Positions 1 to 10,800 of a stretch of DNA of 64,000 nucleotides are shown one piece after another. The stretch is from Phialocephala subalpina (taxonomy: Eukaryota > Ascomycota > Leotiomycetes > Helotiales > Mollisiaceae): contig FJOG01000012.1 of NCBI GenBank assembly GCA_900073065.1, forward strand, positions 171,126-235,125, given 5' to 3'. A program made the position numbers and the translations under genes. The notes below the pieces were generated by a model that ran no database searches, was not told the origin of the DNA, and was given only the letters and a program-made list of their open reading frames with translations. Within the stretch, counting starts at the first letter, position 1. Every line of letters starts with the position of its first letter.

Positions 1-206
1 TTACGGCTTCCGTGAAGAGAATAGCTCGCTGTTCTCGATCTGAGTCTTAATTACTTCATTTGTTGGAATCGTTCTGTCTCAAGGAGGCTTTGTGTACTTG
101 GGAGAACGACTGGGTGCGTTCTGACAACAAATATCAATTCTGCAGTGTTTTGCAATTCCGATTTTCTGGGTTTCGTCGCAAGATGTCAGAACAATCACTT
201 GTTTGA

Positions 207-797
207 NNNNNNNNNNNNNNNNNNNNNNNNNNNNNNNNNNNNNNNNNNNNNNNNNNNNNNNNNNNNNNNNNNNNNNNNNNNNNNNNNNNNNNNNNNNNNN
301 NNNNNNNNNNNNNNNNNNNNNNNNNNNNNNNNNNNNNNNNNNNNNNNNNNNNNNNNNNNNNNNNNNNNNNNNNNNNNNNNNNNNNNNNNNNNNNNNNNNN
401 NNNNNNNNNNNNNNNNNNNNNNNNNNNNNNNNNNNNNNNNNNNNNNNNNNNNNNNNNNNNNNNNNNNNNNNNNNNNNNNNNNNNNNNNNNNNNNNNNNNN
501 NNNNNNNNNNNNNNNNNNNNNNNNNNNNNNNNNNNNNNNNNNNNNNNNNNNNNNNNNNNNNNNNNNNNNNNNNNNNNNNNNNNNNNNNNNNNNNNNNNNN
601 NNNNNNNNNNNNNNNNNNNNNNNNNNNNNNNNNNNNNNNNNNNNNNNNNNNNNNNNNNNNNNNNNNNNNNNNNNNNNNNNNNNNNNNNNNNNNNNNNNNN
701 NNNNNNNNNNNNNNNNNNNNNNNNNNNNNNNNNNNNNNNNNNNNNNNNNNNNNNNNNNNNNNNNNNNNNNNNNNNNNNNNNNNNNNNNNNNNNNNNN
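207..797. other. Assembly gap (591 N)
   Basis: This is a run of undetermined bases. It ends directly against an (ATTTT)n array, so the gap was most likely caused by that simple repeat. The 206 bases before it show no coding signal. Confidence 0.95.
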
Positions 798-966
798 ATT
801 TATTTTATTTTATTTTATTTTATTTTATTTTATTTTATTTTATTTTATTTTATTTTATTTTATTTTATTTTATTTTATTTTATTTTATTTTATTTTATTT
901 TATTTTATTTTATTTTATTTTATTTTATTTTATTTTATTTTATTTTATTTTATTTTATTTTTTTTT
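798..966. repeat. (ATTTT)n microsatellite
   Basis: This is an almost perfect pentanucleotide array of roughly 33 units directly abutting the N gap. Its true length is unknown because the left edge is cut by the gap. Apparent reading frames through it (FILFY repeats) are artefacts. Confidence 0.95.
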
Positions 967-2693
967 GAGGCGAGGCTCTTAGTTTAGCGATCGAAAATGA
1001 GTGTAAGATCTTACATTCGGCCGTACATACAGATCGTTTCTATGAGAGACTGAAGTTGATCAATCCGTCCATCTCCTACGCCTTCTCCCTTGGAAATGTA
1101 TATTTCCATCATGTTCCCAACATCAATTGGTTTAACAAACGAAAGCATGGGAAAGGCATTGCCGATGATGAATAATCTCAAGCTACTGGGTCTTCGCCGA
1201 AGCGCGATCGCATCAGGCTGGATGTCCATCCTTCACTCCAACCTGCAATGACGACGATTGTAGTCAGTGATCCAGCAGCCAAAAATATAGTTATTCAAAT
1301 TAAGCATCTTTCTCCTGGAGATCATCTCCTCTCGCTGGCTTACCAGTAGCCGGTTTCAGCAACGTGGTTGCGGCTGCCTGCGGACTCTCGTGTCTCCTTG
1401 GTTTTCGGAGCATTGTAGGTACTTGTGGACGCCGGTGGAGGCATCCTAGGTACTTTGTATGGCTCTCTCGGGGGCAGAGCCTCTCTTGCAAAGCTCCTAG
1501 GTGCCTTGTATGGCTGCAAGCCGTTGGCTCGGTCTCTGATTGAAATCATCAGCGTGATTACTGTGCAAAACATTGTAGTATGCATACCGTGCAGCGACCT
1601 TGGGTATATAACCGTCGTATGTGGTCCAATTTGAAGAACTCGTGGTACTCATGGTCGGCTTGTTAGTGGCGGCGAAGTAGAACAGATTTTGATGGAAATT
1701 TTCAGTGGTATGGTTGATTTGGATGCTTTAAAGTAAATGGCCGTCAAGCCGATCAGACTGCTGAGGAGGAATCCATGGCGCCTTTATACTACACTGTCTT
1801 CGCAAATCGGGTCCTGGGGTGCAGAGCCTGCCCCTCACTTGAACAGACTCGCAGCTTCCATACTTGTCAGGGCCTGGCACCCTTTCAATAGTTGGTGTAT
1901 GCAGGGTTCTGTTTTGCGACAATCACTTAGGAGGATATTCCGTCCTCCTAGAGATATCCAAGTTTCGTTGGATCAGAAGATCAAGCAGCCCGCCTTTGAG
2001 ACATTCTCGAATCTTGAACAGGCTAGTCTCTTAGCCGCAGAATCTCAAGCAACCCGCATGAACGAATTCTTCCCTAAAAGATAAGACAACGTACCCAGAC
2101 AGACGCCCGAGATGACGTAGGGGATGCGTGCAATGAACGCAGAGTATGTTGGTCTGCCTGGCGTTGGGCCATTCACGTCTCCCGATGAACCCCCTCAGCC
2201 GCGGAGCTGTTGTTTCAGAGCGCCTTTCCTAAGTGGGATTAGAGCCATGCACGGACCATACCGTAAGGTTATCTGCTCAAGTCTTCGGCGCACAACTTTC
2301 TCTTCCTTCTTTCTTTCCGCATACTCCTCCTTCAGAACTTCAGAACGTAAGAAGGTCTGTATTGTTCATTGTTTTCAGGCAACAGTCATCCTCTATGACA
2401 ATTCCCCAAACGGATCGCCTGCAGAATGGGGAGTTTAGCCTCACTCCAGCAAGTCAAGGCCCTATGGCGCAGTCGCTAAACCCCACCAACGCCGCATGTC
2501 AGCACTTGTCCACCTGCTCTTTCGGTCTCCGAGCCGGATACCTAATGCGTTCGACTCGGAATAGTAACATCGTCCCAATTAAAGAGGTTGAATAAGAGGT
2601 AGGCACCAGGACTTGAATTTCTTTCATTCCATTGCAAGTATCTCTTCCTCCACACATTTCGAAATTTGCATCGTGGACGATTCATTTTTCACC
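967..2693. other. Region without a confident gene
   Basis: Only short frames are present. On the minus strand between about 1645 and 1305, two overlapping short frames look faintly protein-like. One starts at a minus-strand ATG near 1648 and the other continues past 1340, and the DNA between them contains a near-duplicate of CTAGGTRCYTTGTATGGCT. A further minus frame ends at 1011. I could not join these into a gene with sound splice sites. No tRNA or known repeat was seen. Confidence 0.4.
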
Positions 2694-4233
2694 ATGGCAA
2701 CTCTTTTCACTTCGCTCTCAAGCCATGTCGAATCCACAGCGCTTATTATCCCATCTGCCCCTTGTCCAACAACTCTCTCCCACCGAGAGCTGTTCCAACT
2801 CTCCTTGAAATTCCAACAAAGACTGGCAAACATTGGCATCTCCCCAAAACACACTATCGCCATCTCCTTACCCAACACCATAGAATTCGCAGTCGCCTTC
2901 CTGGCAACTACCTTCCAACGAGCTGGTGCAGCCCCTCTCAACCCTGCATACAAGCAAGAGGAATTCGAGTTCTGTCTCCAAGGCCCCGAAGTTCCTTTGC
3001 TCCTGCTTCCGAAAGGAGCTGTTGCCGAAAATGGCGAAGCTGTTCGCGCTGCGACGAGATGCGGGACTGCCATGGGTGAGATCTACTGGGATGGTTCAGA
3101 AGTCTACCTTTGCATCATGGATTTCGGCAAGACGAAGAAGAGATTCAGTGTTGAGCTTGAGACGCCAGTTGAGAGCGATATCGCCGTTGTCCTCCACACG
3201 CGAGAAAGCGCCGGACAACTGAAAGCTGTACGTACATTTCACTTCTTCAATCACGCCAGACTAACAACTCCAGATCCCACTCACCCACCAAACACTCTGC
3301 AAAACGATGGCCCACGAAGTCGAGACATATCACCTCTCCACTTCAGACCGCGCAATGCTCATCATGCCCCTCTACCACATCCACGGCCTCGTCGCCGCCT
3401 TCCTCGCCCCTCTCTCATGCGGCTCCTCAATCATCATGCCCTCCCGCTTCTCCGCCCAAGACTTCTGGCAAGACTTCAAAACCTACTTCGCAACATGGTA
3501 TACCGCAATCCCACCAATGCACCAGGCTCTCTTCCGCGCCTTACCGTCTCTTGTCCCGAAGATGCGATTCGTGCGTTCTTGTTCATCTTCTTTACCAGAG
3601 AACGTGAAGAGGAGGATGGAATTCGCTCTCAGCGCCCCTGTGTTGGAAGGGAATGCTATGAGTGATCTCGCGCACGAGACTGCTTCCTCTCCAACCTCCA
3701 CATCTTCAACGCCAGGAACACAAACACACAAACACGGCTCAGTAGGCAGAGCCAACGGTCTCGAGATGGTGATCCTCGACCCCAACGAGAATCCTTTACC
3801 TCGAGGAGAAATTGGCCAAGTCTGTGTCCTAGGCTCCAGTATCGCTCCCGGCTACACATCTCTCATCAACATGCCTGGATTCACGAAATCTGGGTATTTC
3901 AAAACTGGCGATAGGGGTTTCATTGATGAGGAGGGATTTATGTTCCTTACCGCGACGAACAAGAGGCGCATGAGCGTGGTAAGGAGAAAAGGCGGGATCA
4001 CAGAGGTGGTGAGGAATGAGAAGGAGTATAGGATTAATTTGAGTGTTGGGGAGGTGGCGGAGAGTGAGAATGAGAAAGAGGAAAGGGAGGTGAAGGTGGT
4101 GAGGATGGGTGGAAGCGAGAAGAGATACTCGAGTGATGAGTCAATTGAGAACGAGAAGGAGGTGGAGATCAAAGTTGTGAAAAGGAGAAGGTTTTCTAGT
4201 TTGCCGCGGTTATTGACGAGTTGTTTCCGTTGA
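2694..4233 (+). CDS. Acyl-CoA synthetase-like protein (Pcs60 type), probably inactive
   Basis: This is a two-exon gene, 2694-3227 and 3274-4233, with the intron at 3228-3273. The donor is GTACGT, there is a CTAAC branch site, and the acceptor is CAG. It encodes 497 residues, close to the usual length. The start was chosen for its CACCATGG context and fit to the family N-terminus. Family blocks are clear: YHIHGLVAAFLAPLSCGSSI, FVRSCSSSLPENVKRRMEF and FKTGDRGFIDEEGFMFLT. However, the AMP-binding P-loop (normally TSGTTGRPK) reads TRESAGQLK at residues 169-177. The A5 block (normally E-A-Y-A-M-T-E) reads EGNAMSD at about 303-309. The hinge is TATNKRRMSVV, and the C-terminal subdomain with the catalytic lysine is replaced by a charged Glu/Lys tail. 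The frame is open throughout, so this is a pseudoenzyme candidate rather than an obvious pseudogene. A run of 14 A lies at 4318-4331 downstream. Confidence 0.8.
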
Positions 4234-4466
4234 GATTTGAAAAAGGCTTTGCATAGGCACTAGAGCATTGGAGTTGGATATACCCCTGGATTGACTGAAC
4301 TGAATTTGAGCATTTTCAAAAAAAAAAAAAATTACTTCCTCAAAACGAGTCTTGGACTTTCACTTCGTACCTGCTTCCGCCCTCTTCCCCGCCACCATCC
4401 TGCTCCGCTAGACAACTCCGCATCCTAAACTCCTACACGAGCCAAAATATCCACTCAACCCCAAAT

Positions 4467-5408
4467 CTACTCTTTAACCTCTCCAAATTCCCCCACCACA
4501 CCCCTCAAACACTCCTCCAAATCTTCCCTCAGCAACCCCAACCTCTCATTCCAAAGTCCCCTCGATTTCGAAAAATTATTCACACCGCCTTTCCCATACA
4601 ACACCGCTGTAATAACACTAACCGGCCCTAGCCCGCCGCTCCTCAACTGTTCCAGCCCCATTCTGTATGTCTCCTCCACCGTCTTATGCTCCACCTCAAA
4701 CTTCTCACCTGTAATCTTCTCCAACACTTTCAACACCGCATTTTGGGTTGTCGTAAATGAATTCACATACACATACTGATTCTTCGTCTCTTCCAAATGC
4801 TCAGGCAAGAGGACAGAGTTGATAGCTCGACCAATCTGATCCAAATTCGTAGCTTCATACTCATACTCCCCACCATCAAAAATCGTCGCCTTCCTCGCAG
4901 GTACATTCCACCCCTGAAGTCCGGGTCGTGCAAAAGTCCAATCAAAGAACGTGCCAACGCAAATAGCCGTCCAACTCATACCCTCCCCTTCCTTCGCCCT
5001 CAAATGCGCAACAGTATCCTGCTTAGGTTTCGCAGGCGGAAGTAACTCTGCTACTTCTGGGACTTGGGTATCAATTCCATATTCCGATGGAATGAATCTC
5101 TTTACGCCCGCTTGGACTGCGGCGTCGATGATGGATATCTGTTCGGAGGTGGAGAATGTGGCGATGGCGGAGATGACTGCGTCTTGATTTTTGAAGGCGG
5201 AGAGGAGGGAGGGGGTGCTGTAGTCGGAGCGGATGACGGTGACTGTTGAGGGGAAGGTTGAGGGGAAGGTTGAGGGGAGGGTTGAGTTGGAGGTGAGCCG
5301 GGTGAGGACTGAGACGGTAAAGTTGGAGGAGAGGAGGGAGGAGATGGTGGAGGGGCCGATGCTGCCTGATGCACCGATTATGATGACGTTTTTGATTGGG
5401 GAAGACAT
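4467..5408 (-). CDS. NmrA-like / isoflavone-reductase-type NAD(P)-binding protein
   Basis: This is a single exon of 313 residues. The N-terminus, KNVIIIGASGSIGPSTISSL, is a Rossmann dinucleotide-binding loop (GxxGxxG). It is followed by the expected pattern of an atypical short-chain reductase: SAIATFSTSEQISIIDAAVQ and AGVKRFIPSEYGID, typical of the NmrA/isoflavone reductase family. Such proteins are either NADPH-dependent reductases of secondary metabolism or redox-sensing regulators, and the sequence does not decide which. A 12-bp repeat near 5244-5285 encodes a small TFPS tandem array early in the protein. It lies tail to tail with the acyl-CoA synthetase-like gene and about 570 bp from the divergent Zn2Cys6 gene. 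Confidence 0.85.
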   Translation of the reverse strand: MSSPIKNVIIIGASGSIGPSTISSLLSSNFTVSVLTRLTSNSTLPSTFPSTFPSTVTVIRSDYSTPSLLSAFKNQDAVISAIATFSTSEQISIIDAAVQAGVKRFIPSEYGIDTQVPEVAELLPPAKPKQDTVAHLRAKEGEGMSWTAICVGTFFDWTFARPGLQGWNVPARKATIFDGGEYEYEATNLDQIGRAINSVLLPEHLEETKNQYVYVNSFTTTQNAVLKVLEKITGEKFEVEHKTVEETYRMGLEQLRSGGLGPVSVITAVLYGKGGVNNFSKSRGLWNERLGLLREDLEECLRGVVGEFGEVKE

Positions 5409-5977
5409 GATGGGGATTTGAGATGTAAAATGATGCTGCGCAACGAAGGTGTCTTGAGTTCAAAGCGTAATGAATCGATGACAGGATAATGTCTGAAAGC
5501 CAGTGAGATGACAGGTATACTTATACCTGATCCCGAGTAGTTTCAATTCCGGTACGACTCAAAATGAGAATGATCAAGTCCCAAGTACGGACGTACAATG
5601 CATTGCCTTCTGCTTGTACATGATAATCATATAACACTTGTTGATTAATATCAAAGTTCAAGACCGTCTTTGGAGCGGAGATGTGGATGGGCAGCGGAAA
5701 GCAGCGGGAACTACCGCGGAAAGGGTTTAGCTTCCACCGGAAGCCCAGCAAAATGTACGTGAAAAAAGGCATAGCCAATGCGGCGTTGATCTCACCGTGC
5801 CCAAATAGTACTAGTCTCCACCGCTTGATGACTCCCATCATCACGACCTCAGCCTCTCGGCTGCATTGTATCGTAAGCAAGATTGAGTCCGAAAACCATG
5901 TTTATGTTGTGTTGTCGAGCCCTTCCTAATTCATCTTCTTCCTGTTTGCAACATGTTAGCATTATTTCTCAACCAAG
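5409..5977. other. Divergent intergenic region, NmrA-like / Zn2Cys6 gene
   Basis: The 569 bp separate two divergently transcribed start codons and must hold both promoters. I see no further gene and no clear TATA box. Confidence 0.5.
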
Positions 5978-7244
5978 ATGGAAAATAGCCAAGTGACTCT
6001 CGCGAAGGCATGTGAGGGATGCATCAAAGCCAAAAGGAAGTGCTCTCGAACCCTACCTCAATGCCAACGATGTACCGCAAAGCACTTAACATGCAGGTAC
6101 AAAAACCAGCCTGCTGGAAATGGAGACTTGCCCCTTTCCAGTAACTCTACTCCTATCTCCGCTAATGTCTCGCGGAGACTTCGACCCGTCCACAACAGCA
6201 ACAACGGAGACCGGATCTTATTCGAAATCCCTGTCACGTTGTCCATCGACCACATCGTCGTCGAAATGCCAAAAGTGGTCGTCCCAATGGGACCCTGCAC
6301 AGTCTGGTAGTGGGTGTTCTCCGAGTTACTTACTCCATATTCAGCTTGTTTTGGGAGTCGTGAGACATAATACAGGTCCCGAAACATACTTCCTCCTCCT
6401 CATTCAGCCCTGTTCCTCTTGAAACCTGCCTTGAAGAAGTAATACTAACTCCGAGATTTCCCGCAGCCTTAAGGGTCATCTGCTCCGCTTTCCAGAGACG
6501 TTTGTTCGCAGTCGCGGCACCCTCTTCATCCACGAACGACTCTTCCAAACAAATTGCCGCCTCCCAGAACCCCTATCATCCACATTCATACTTTGCGCCA
6601 TCCACTCCCAATTCACACCACAAAACAGCCACCTAATTGCAGACGCAATCAAGAACACCACAACCATAATCCTGAACTCGATCGCTAAGACGCACACTTT
6701 CATCTCCCAGCTCGCTAGCTTCCTATCCCTTATCTTACTCCAGATATTGACCCTCTTTGCTCCTCTACCTTCACATCCGGAGCTTTATGATGCGGCTGTG
6801 GCGCGACTTCCTTTGCTGCGGGCACAGATACATAAAATTTACAGCCTAGCACCATCTTCACTACCCTCAACAATGTCCCCATACCACGCCTGGATCCTAG
6901 GCGAGTCCCTCCGACGCTCACTACACATCGGCCACATGATCCTCGGTGTGCATTCCGTCATGACGTCTGGTACATTCACTCACAGCCTCTTCGTGGAAGC
7001 ATTGCCTCTGGATAGAAATGGAGGAATGTGGGACGATGTATGGACTCCCACTCGGGGTCATGGATTTGTTGGCCAAGGAAAGGAACAGGCGAGGATATCG
7101 ATGACAGCGAATTTGATAAGTTATCGAGAGTTAACTGATGCTTGGGATAGAGGAGAGGTGAAGAAACCGACGTTGTTTGAGGAGATGTTGATTGCTGCTT
7201 GTAAAGGTATAGAGAATGTGAAACTCACCGAAGTTGTAAAATAG
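5978..7244 (+). CDS. Zn(II)2Cys6 fungal transcription factor
   Basis: The binuclear zinc cluster lies at residues 12-39: C12, C15, C22, C29, C32, C39 (CX2CX6CX6CX2CX6C) with the basic stretch KAKRKC. My model is exons 5978-6306 and 6467-7244 (intron 6307-6466, GTAGTG...CCGCAG), giving 368 residues with phase maintained. The second exon begins LKGHLLRFPETFVRSRGTLF, a block commonly seen after the linker in this family (LKSYPRTF...PFIH). It then continues through FILCAIHSQ, as in fungal regulators lacking a long middle-homology region. The 160-nt intron is longer than most here, so an extra exon or a different junction between 6300 and 6467 is possible. It is divergent from the NmrA-like gene, which it may regulate (inference). 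Confidence 0.72.
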
Positions 7245-7839
7245 GATTGAAGGAAGAACTTTTGTTCAGGGCATCATTCATGATTCGTTATGCTAGCTAA
7301 GATTATCCGGACCCATTCAGTCCGGGAAAGGAATCTTGTTGGCTCTGTCAGTGTAGCGCGCGTGCGGCAAAGAAAGTAAATGAAATGCTGACCGTCTAAG
7401 CGGTGAAATTCAACGCTATGCTCACTGTGAAATCCATACGCCCCATTTTACCCCCTATGAAAAGCCAGGAGTAGCTGCGGCTAAGCCTCAATAGATTGTG
7501 ATCTCTGTTCCAGAGATGAACGCCGTGGAACTCCTCCCATAATGAACCATAATGCACAAAAAAGGACTGCATTGTGCCTGCAACAGGGATGCTTTGTCGA
7601 AAATCAATGCAAAGAATTCAACGCCAGAAATGTGTGATGTGCAAGGCTGTTTGGCAGCCGACATCCGACAAGGAAATTAAAGACATCCACTGGTGATAGA
7701 GTGCCGTGTCGAGCGAAAGCGCCAAAGGTGGGACGAAACCGATATGATATCCCGCAGGATACCTGCAACCCAGCAACATCTTTAATCTTTCGTCCGTTTG
7801 CGTTTACCCACGGGAGAGGATCAGCAGGTGTAGGAAGCT
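7245..7839. other. Intergenic region without a gene
   Basis: The 595 bp lie between two convergent genes, the Zn2Cys6 factor and the RdRP. No supported reading frame, RNA gene or repeat was seen. Confidence 0.5.
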
Positions 7840-10800
7840 CTAAGAGTCCAGGATACGAGCCAACTTCTCCAACGGGGACTCCTTGATATCAAGGTCGACG
7901 ATCTCTTCCTCCAGCTCAACATCATCGTCATACGCCGAGTCGCCATTTGCCTCCCCACCTGACACCAATTGTGAAAGCTTCTCCAACGGGGAATCTTTCA
8001 TCTCGATATATATGATCTCTTCCCCCTGAGGCTGCTCGTGCTCAGACTGTGGCTCTGAACTGCCCACCAGATTTGCCAATTCCTCAAGGGGAGATTTCTT
8101 GATGTCTAGGCTGACGACTTGTTCCTCGTCACGGTCCTGTGCATCAAGCTTGGCATCCAGGAGACTTTCCCGCTCACCAACGACAGTGTCTGGGACGGCA
8201 ATGCCACTAGCTTCATCAAGATCAGAAAGGAGGTCACGAGGAGCCTGGGAATGGTGCCAGTCGTTTAGGAAAGTTTTAGTGGCTGCTTGAGACTCATGAG
8301 CGAGTTGAGCAGTATGTTGCGGATTGACCAGCCCCTCAAGCTCAGTTCTCGGGACGACATCTTCGACTCCAGTGCCACCACGTAAGTGCTCGGGGGTAGG
8401 ATTCGACAAGTCGAACTCTGTAGCTAAAACAGCTTCTCCATCTCGACCCATCATCATGAGATGATCGTCACCAAGAGCCAACGCCTCTCCGATATCACTC
8501 TCATTAGCGAAGTCGTCAGAATCATCACCTGGGCGGAACAAGTCAAGTTCTTCACCACGGTGAACAACACGACCATCTTCTTGGGTGATATAATCGTCCA
8601 TGTCCATGGGCCCACCTCCTTGTCGTCTCTTAGTTGGTGCATCGAGTGAGAGACTTGTAAGGCCAAGGCCTTCCAAGTCGTCAGAGAGTTCAATGCCAGT
8701 GGCAATGCGGCCTAATTCCTTCTCGAAGAGCCAAGGGAATGTGATGAGTGGCATGTACTTCGCTTCCATCTTGCGCTTTGGTACTTGTCGGCCACCCACC
8801 TGCTTCATCTCGCGGCACTCAGCCAGCGCAATATCTAACTCTTCCTTGGTGACCTTGTACATAGCAGCCACGAAAGGGCCAAGAACGGCAAAGTCCCGGC
8901 TCCCAAGCTTGTCATAGCAGACAGACCGAAATTGATCCTTCAGCGAGTCAGACAATCTGGCAATCTCTTCTTGGAGCTTGTAATCGCTTCCAACTCGTGG
9001 CTTAGAGAGAACGAACGTGGACCAGATCTCAAATTCAGTTCGGATTTCTTGCTGTGCCATGAGACGCTTCATTGCGGTATCGTACTGGGTCTTGACTTGA
9101 CGAGCTGACTTCAACAGGGCATCGTCGAGTTGGTAGGCCTGCAGAATGCGCTTGTCGAATGGCTCCTGCCACTGCGGAATGAAGTTGACGGTCTCGACCT
9201 TGTCGTACAATTGACCTAAGATCTTGTCGGAATGGTATATTTGGTCCTTAGACTTGTATTTTTTTTCCATGAAGTGAGGCCATCTTCGTGCTCTCAGTGA
9301 CTTTGGCATCTGAGCTGGCTCTCCAGTCTTGACGTAGTCCACAGCCTTGGAGTGCAATGCAGCCAATTGCAAACCTGCTCATTTTTAGTCTCATCAGTCG
9401 CCATCATGGAGTATGCTTACATTTTGGATCCTTCACGCTATCCATGTTCAGATCAGACTGAGCAAGATGATTATGTGCGATAGTGGGGAGCGCGTCATTC
9501 TTCATGAAGCGGACGAAGAATTTCATGAGATCTGTAATTTCAACAGGCTTGTCAAGCTCTCTCGGCTTCGGCGCATTGTAGTTCATTGGCTCGCAGTTCC
9601 ATTCAGGTGGTCTGAGATTCTGATCCCAGATGACGAAGAAGTCGTCTCCATCCAGGTCTCCACCAGAGCACATGCTTGGGATATCTCGTTCTCCGTTGAG
9701 TGGGAAAACAACAACATCTCGAAGATGATGCAGGGCAGGAACGTTGATAGCCTGAACAACCCTCAAATCGCCCGGGTGAAGAGACGGATTGCGGCCAACT
9801 AGGCAAACGCCCTCGATGACATTGTACTTGCTACGATCGACTTTGTCAGGGATTTGAATGAAAATCTGCGGTAGATCTTCTTCTGCAAATTGCTGTCCAC
9901 GAGCAATCTCTGGCTTGGAGTACCCACGTAGGGTGCCTGTCTCGTCAATGCAACCAAGCACGAAGGCGCCATTCTCAACAACGATCTTGGCTTTCTCCTT
10001 CAGCAGCTTGATGGACCATGATCTCCAGAGATGCAGCAGAGACAGAACAAATGGGTCTCGCTTTGCCATGAAACCATTTCGGATCATCCAGGTGATATTG
10101 ATTGTCATTTGATTGTCATCGATGAATCTTGTCAACAAGTCCACAGCTTGATCGTCGTTGTCCATAGCAGCTTGGTAGCCGGCCAGCTGGTCAGTAAGCA
10201 TGTCCAGAAAGACTTCATCGGGAACGCCAAGCGACGACAAGATTGTAATTGTCTGTCGGTTCAATGTCGCGTTAGAGTGACGGGCGCAGCGAATAATCTC
10301 AAGGCCATTGTAGGTCGCAGTGAATTTCTGCTGGCTCTTTCTGATATGGACCTCCTTATCCTTAGCATCGGGCCAGACAGCAAGAATGCCTTTACAGCCT
10401 CCGAGGCGAAATTGAAAGGCGGAGGGTGCAATCGGTTGACGAAGTCCGAGCTCTGCAGCGATCATCTGTGCAAGAAATGGCGAAATCTTGCCGACTCCAT
10501 CCGTGAAGCAGTAGTTGCCACGTTCGACATCTGGGATTTTGACAATGTCAGGCTTCGAAAGACCGTTGATGGCTCTCGTAGTTGAGAAGCACTGTCCAAG
10601 CCTCGCAGCATACTTTGCAACGACAGGGATGTGAGAGAAGTTGCCCATCCATTGACGAATATCATTGCATGATAGATGATCTGTTGCACAGAAGAAGTAG
10701 GCGCCGTTTTCACGAAATTGAGAGTTGCCAAAAGCGAGGAACTCGTAGTGGCGATCCCCAATCTGAATGCCGTTGTACAAAGTCCTATAGACTCTTGTGA

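Noticed and set aside
145..987. Long open frames across the first N run and the ATTTT array
   Set aside because: They consist of undetermined bases plus a simple repeat and have no coding content.
2613..2693. Earlier in-frame ATG for the acyl-CoA synthetase-like gene
   Set aside because: It would add 27 residues with no family match, while the ATG at 2694 has a good context and fits the family start.
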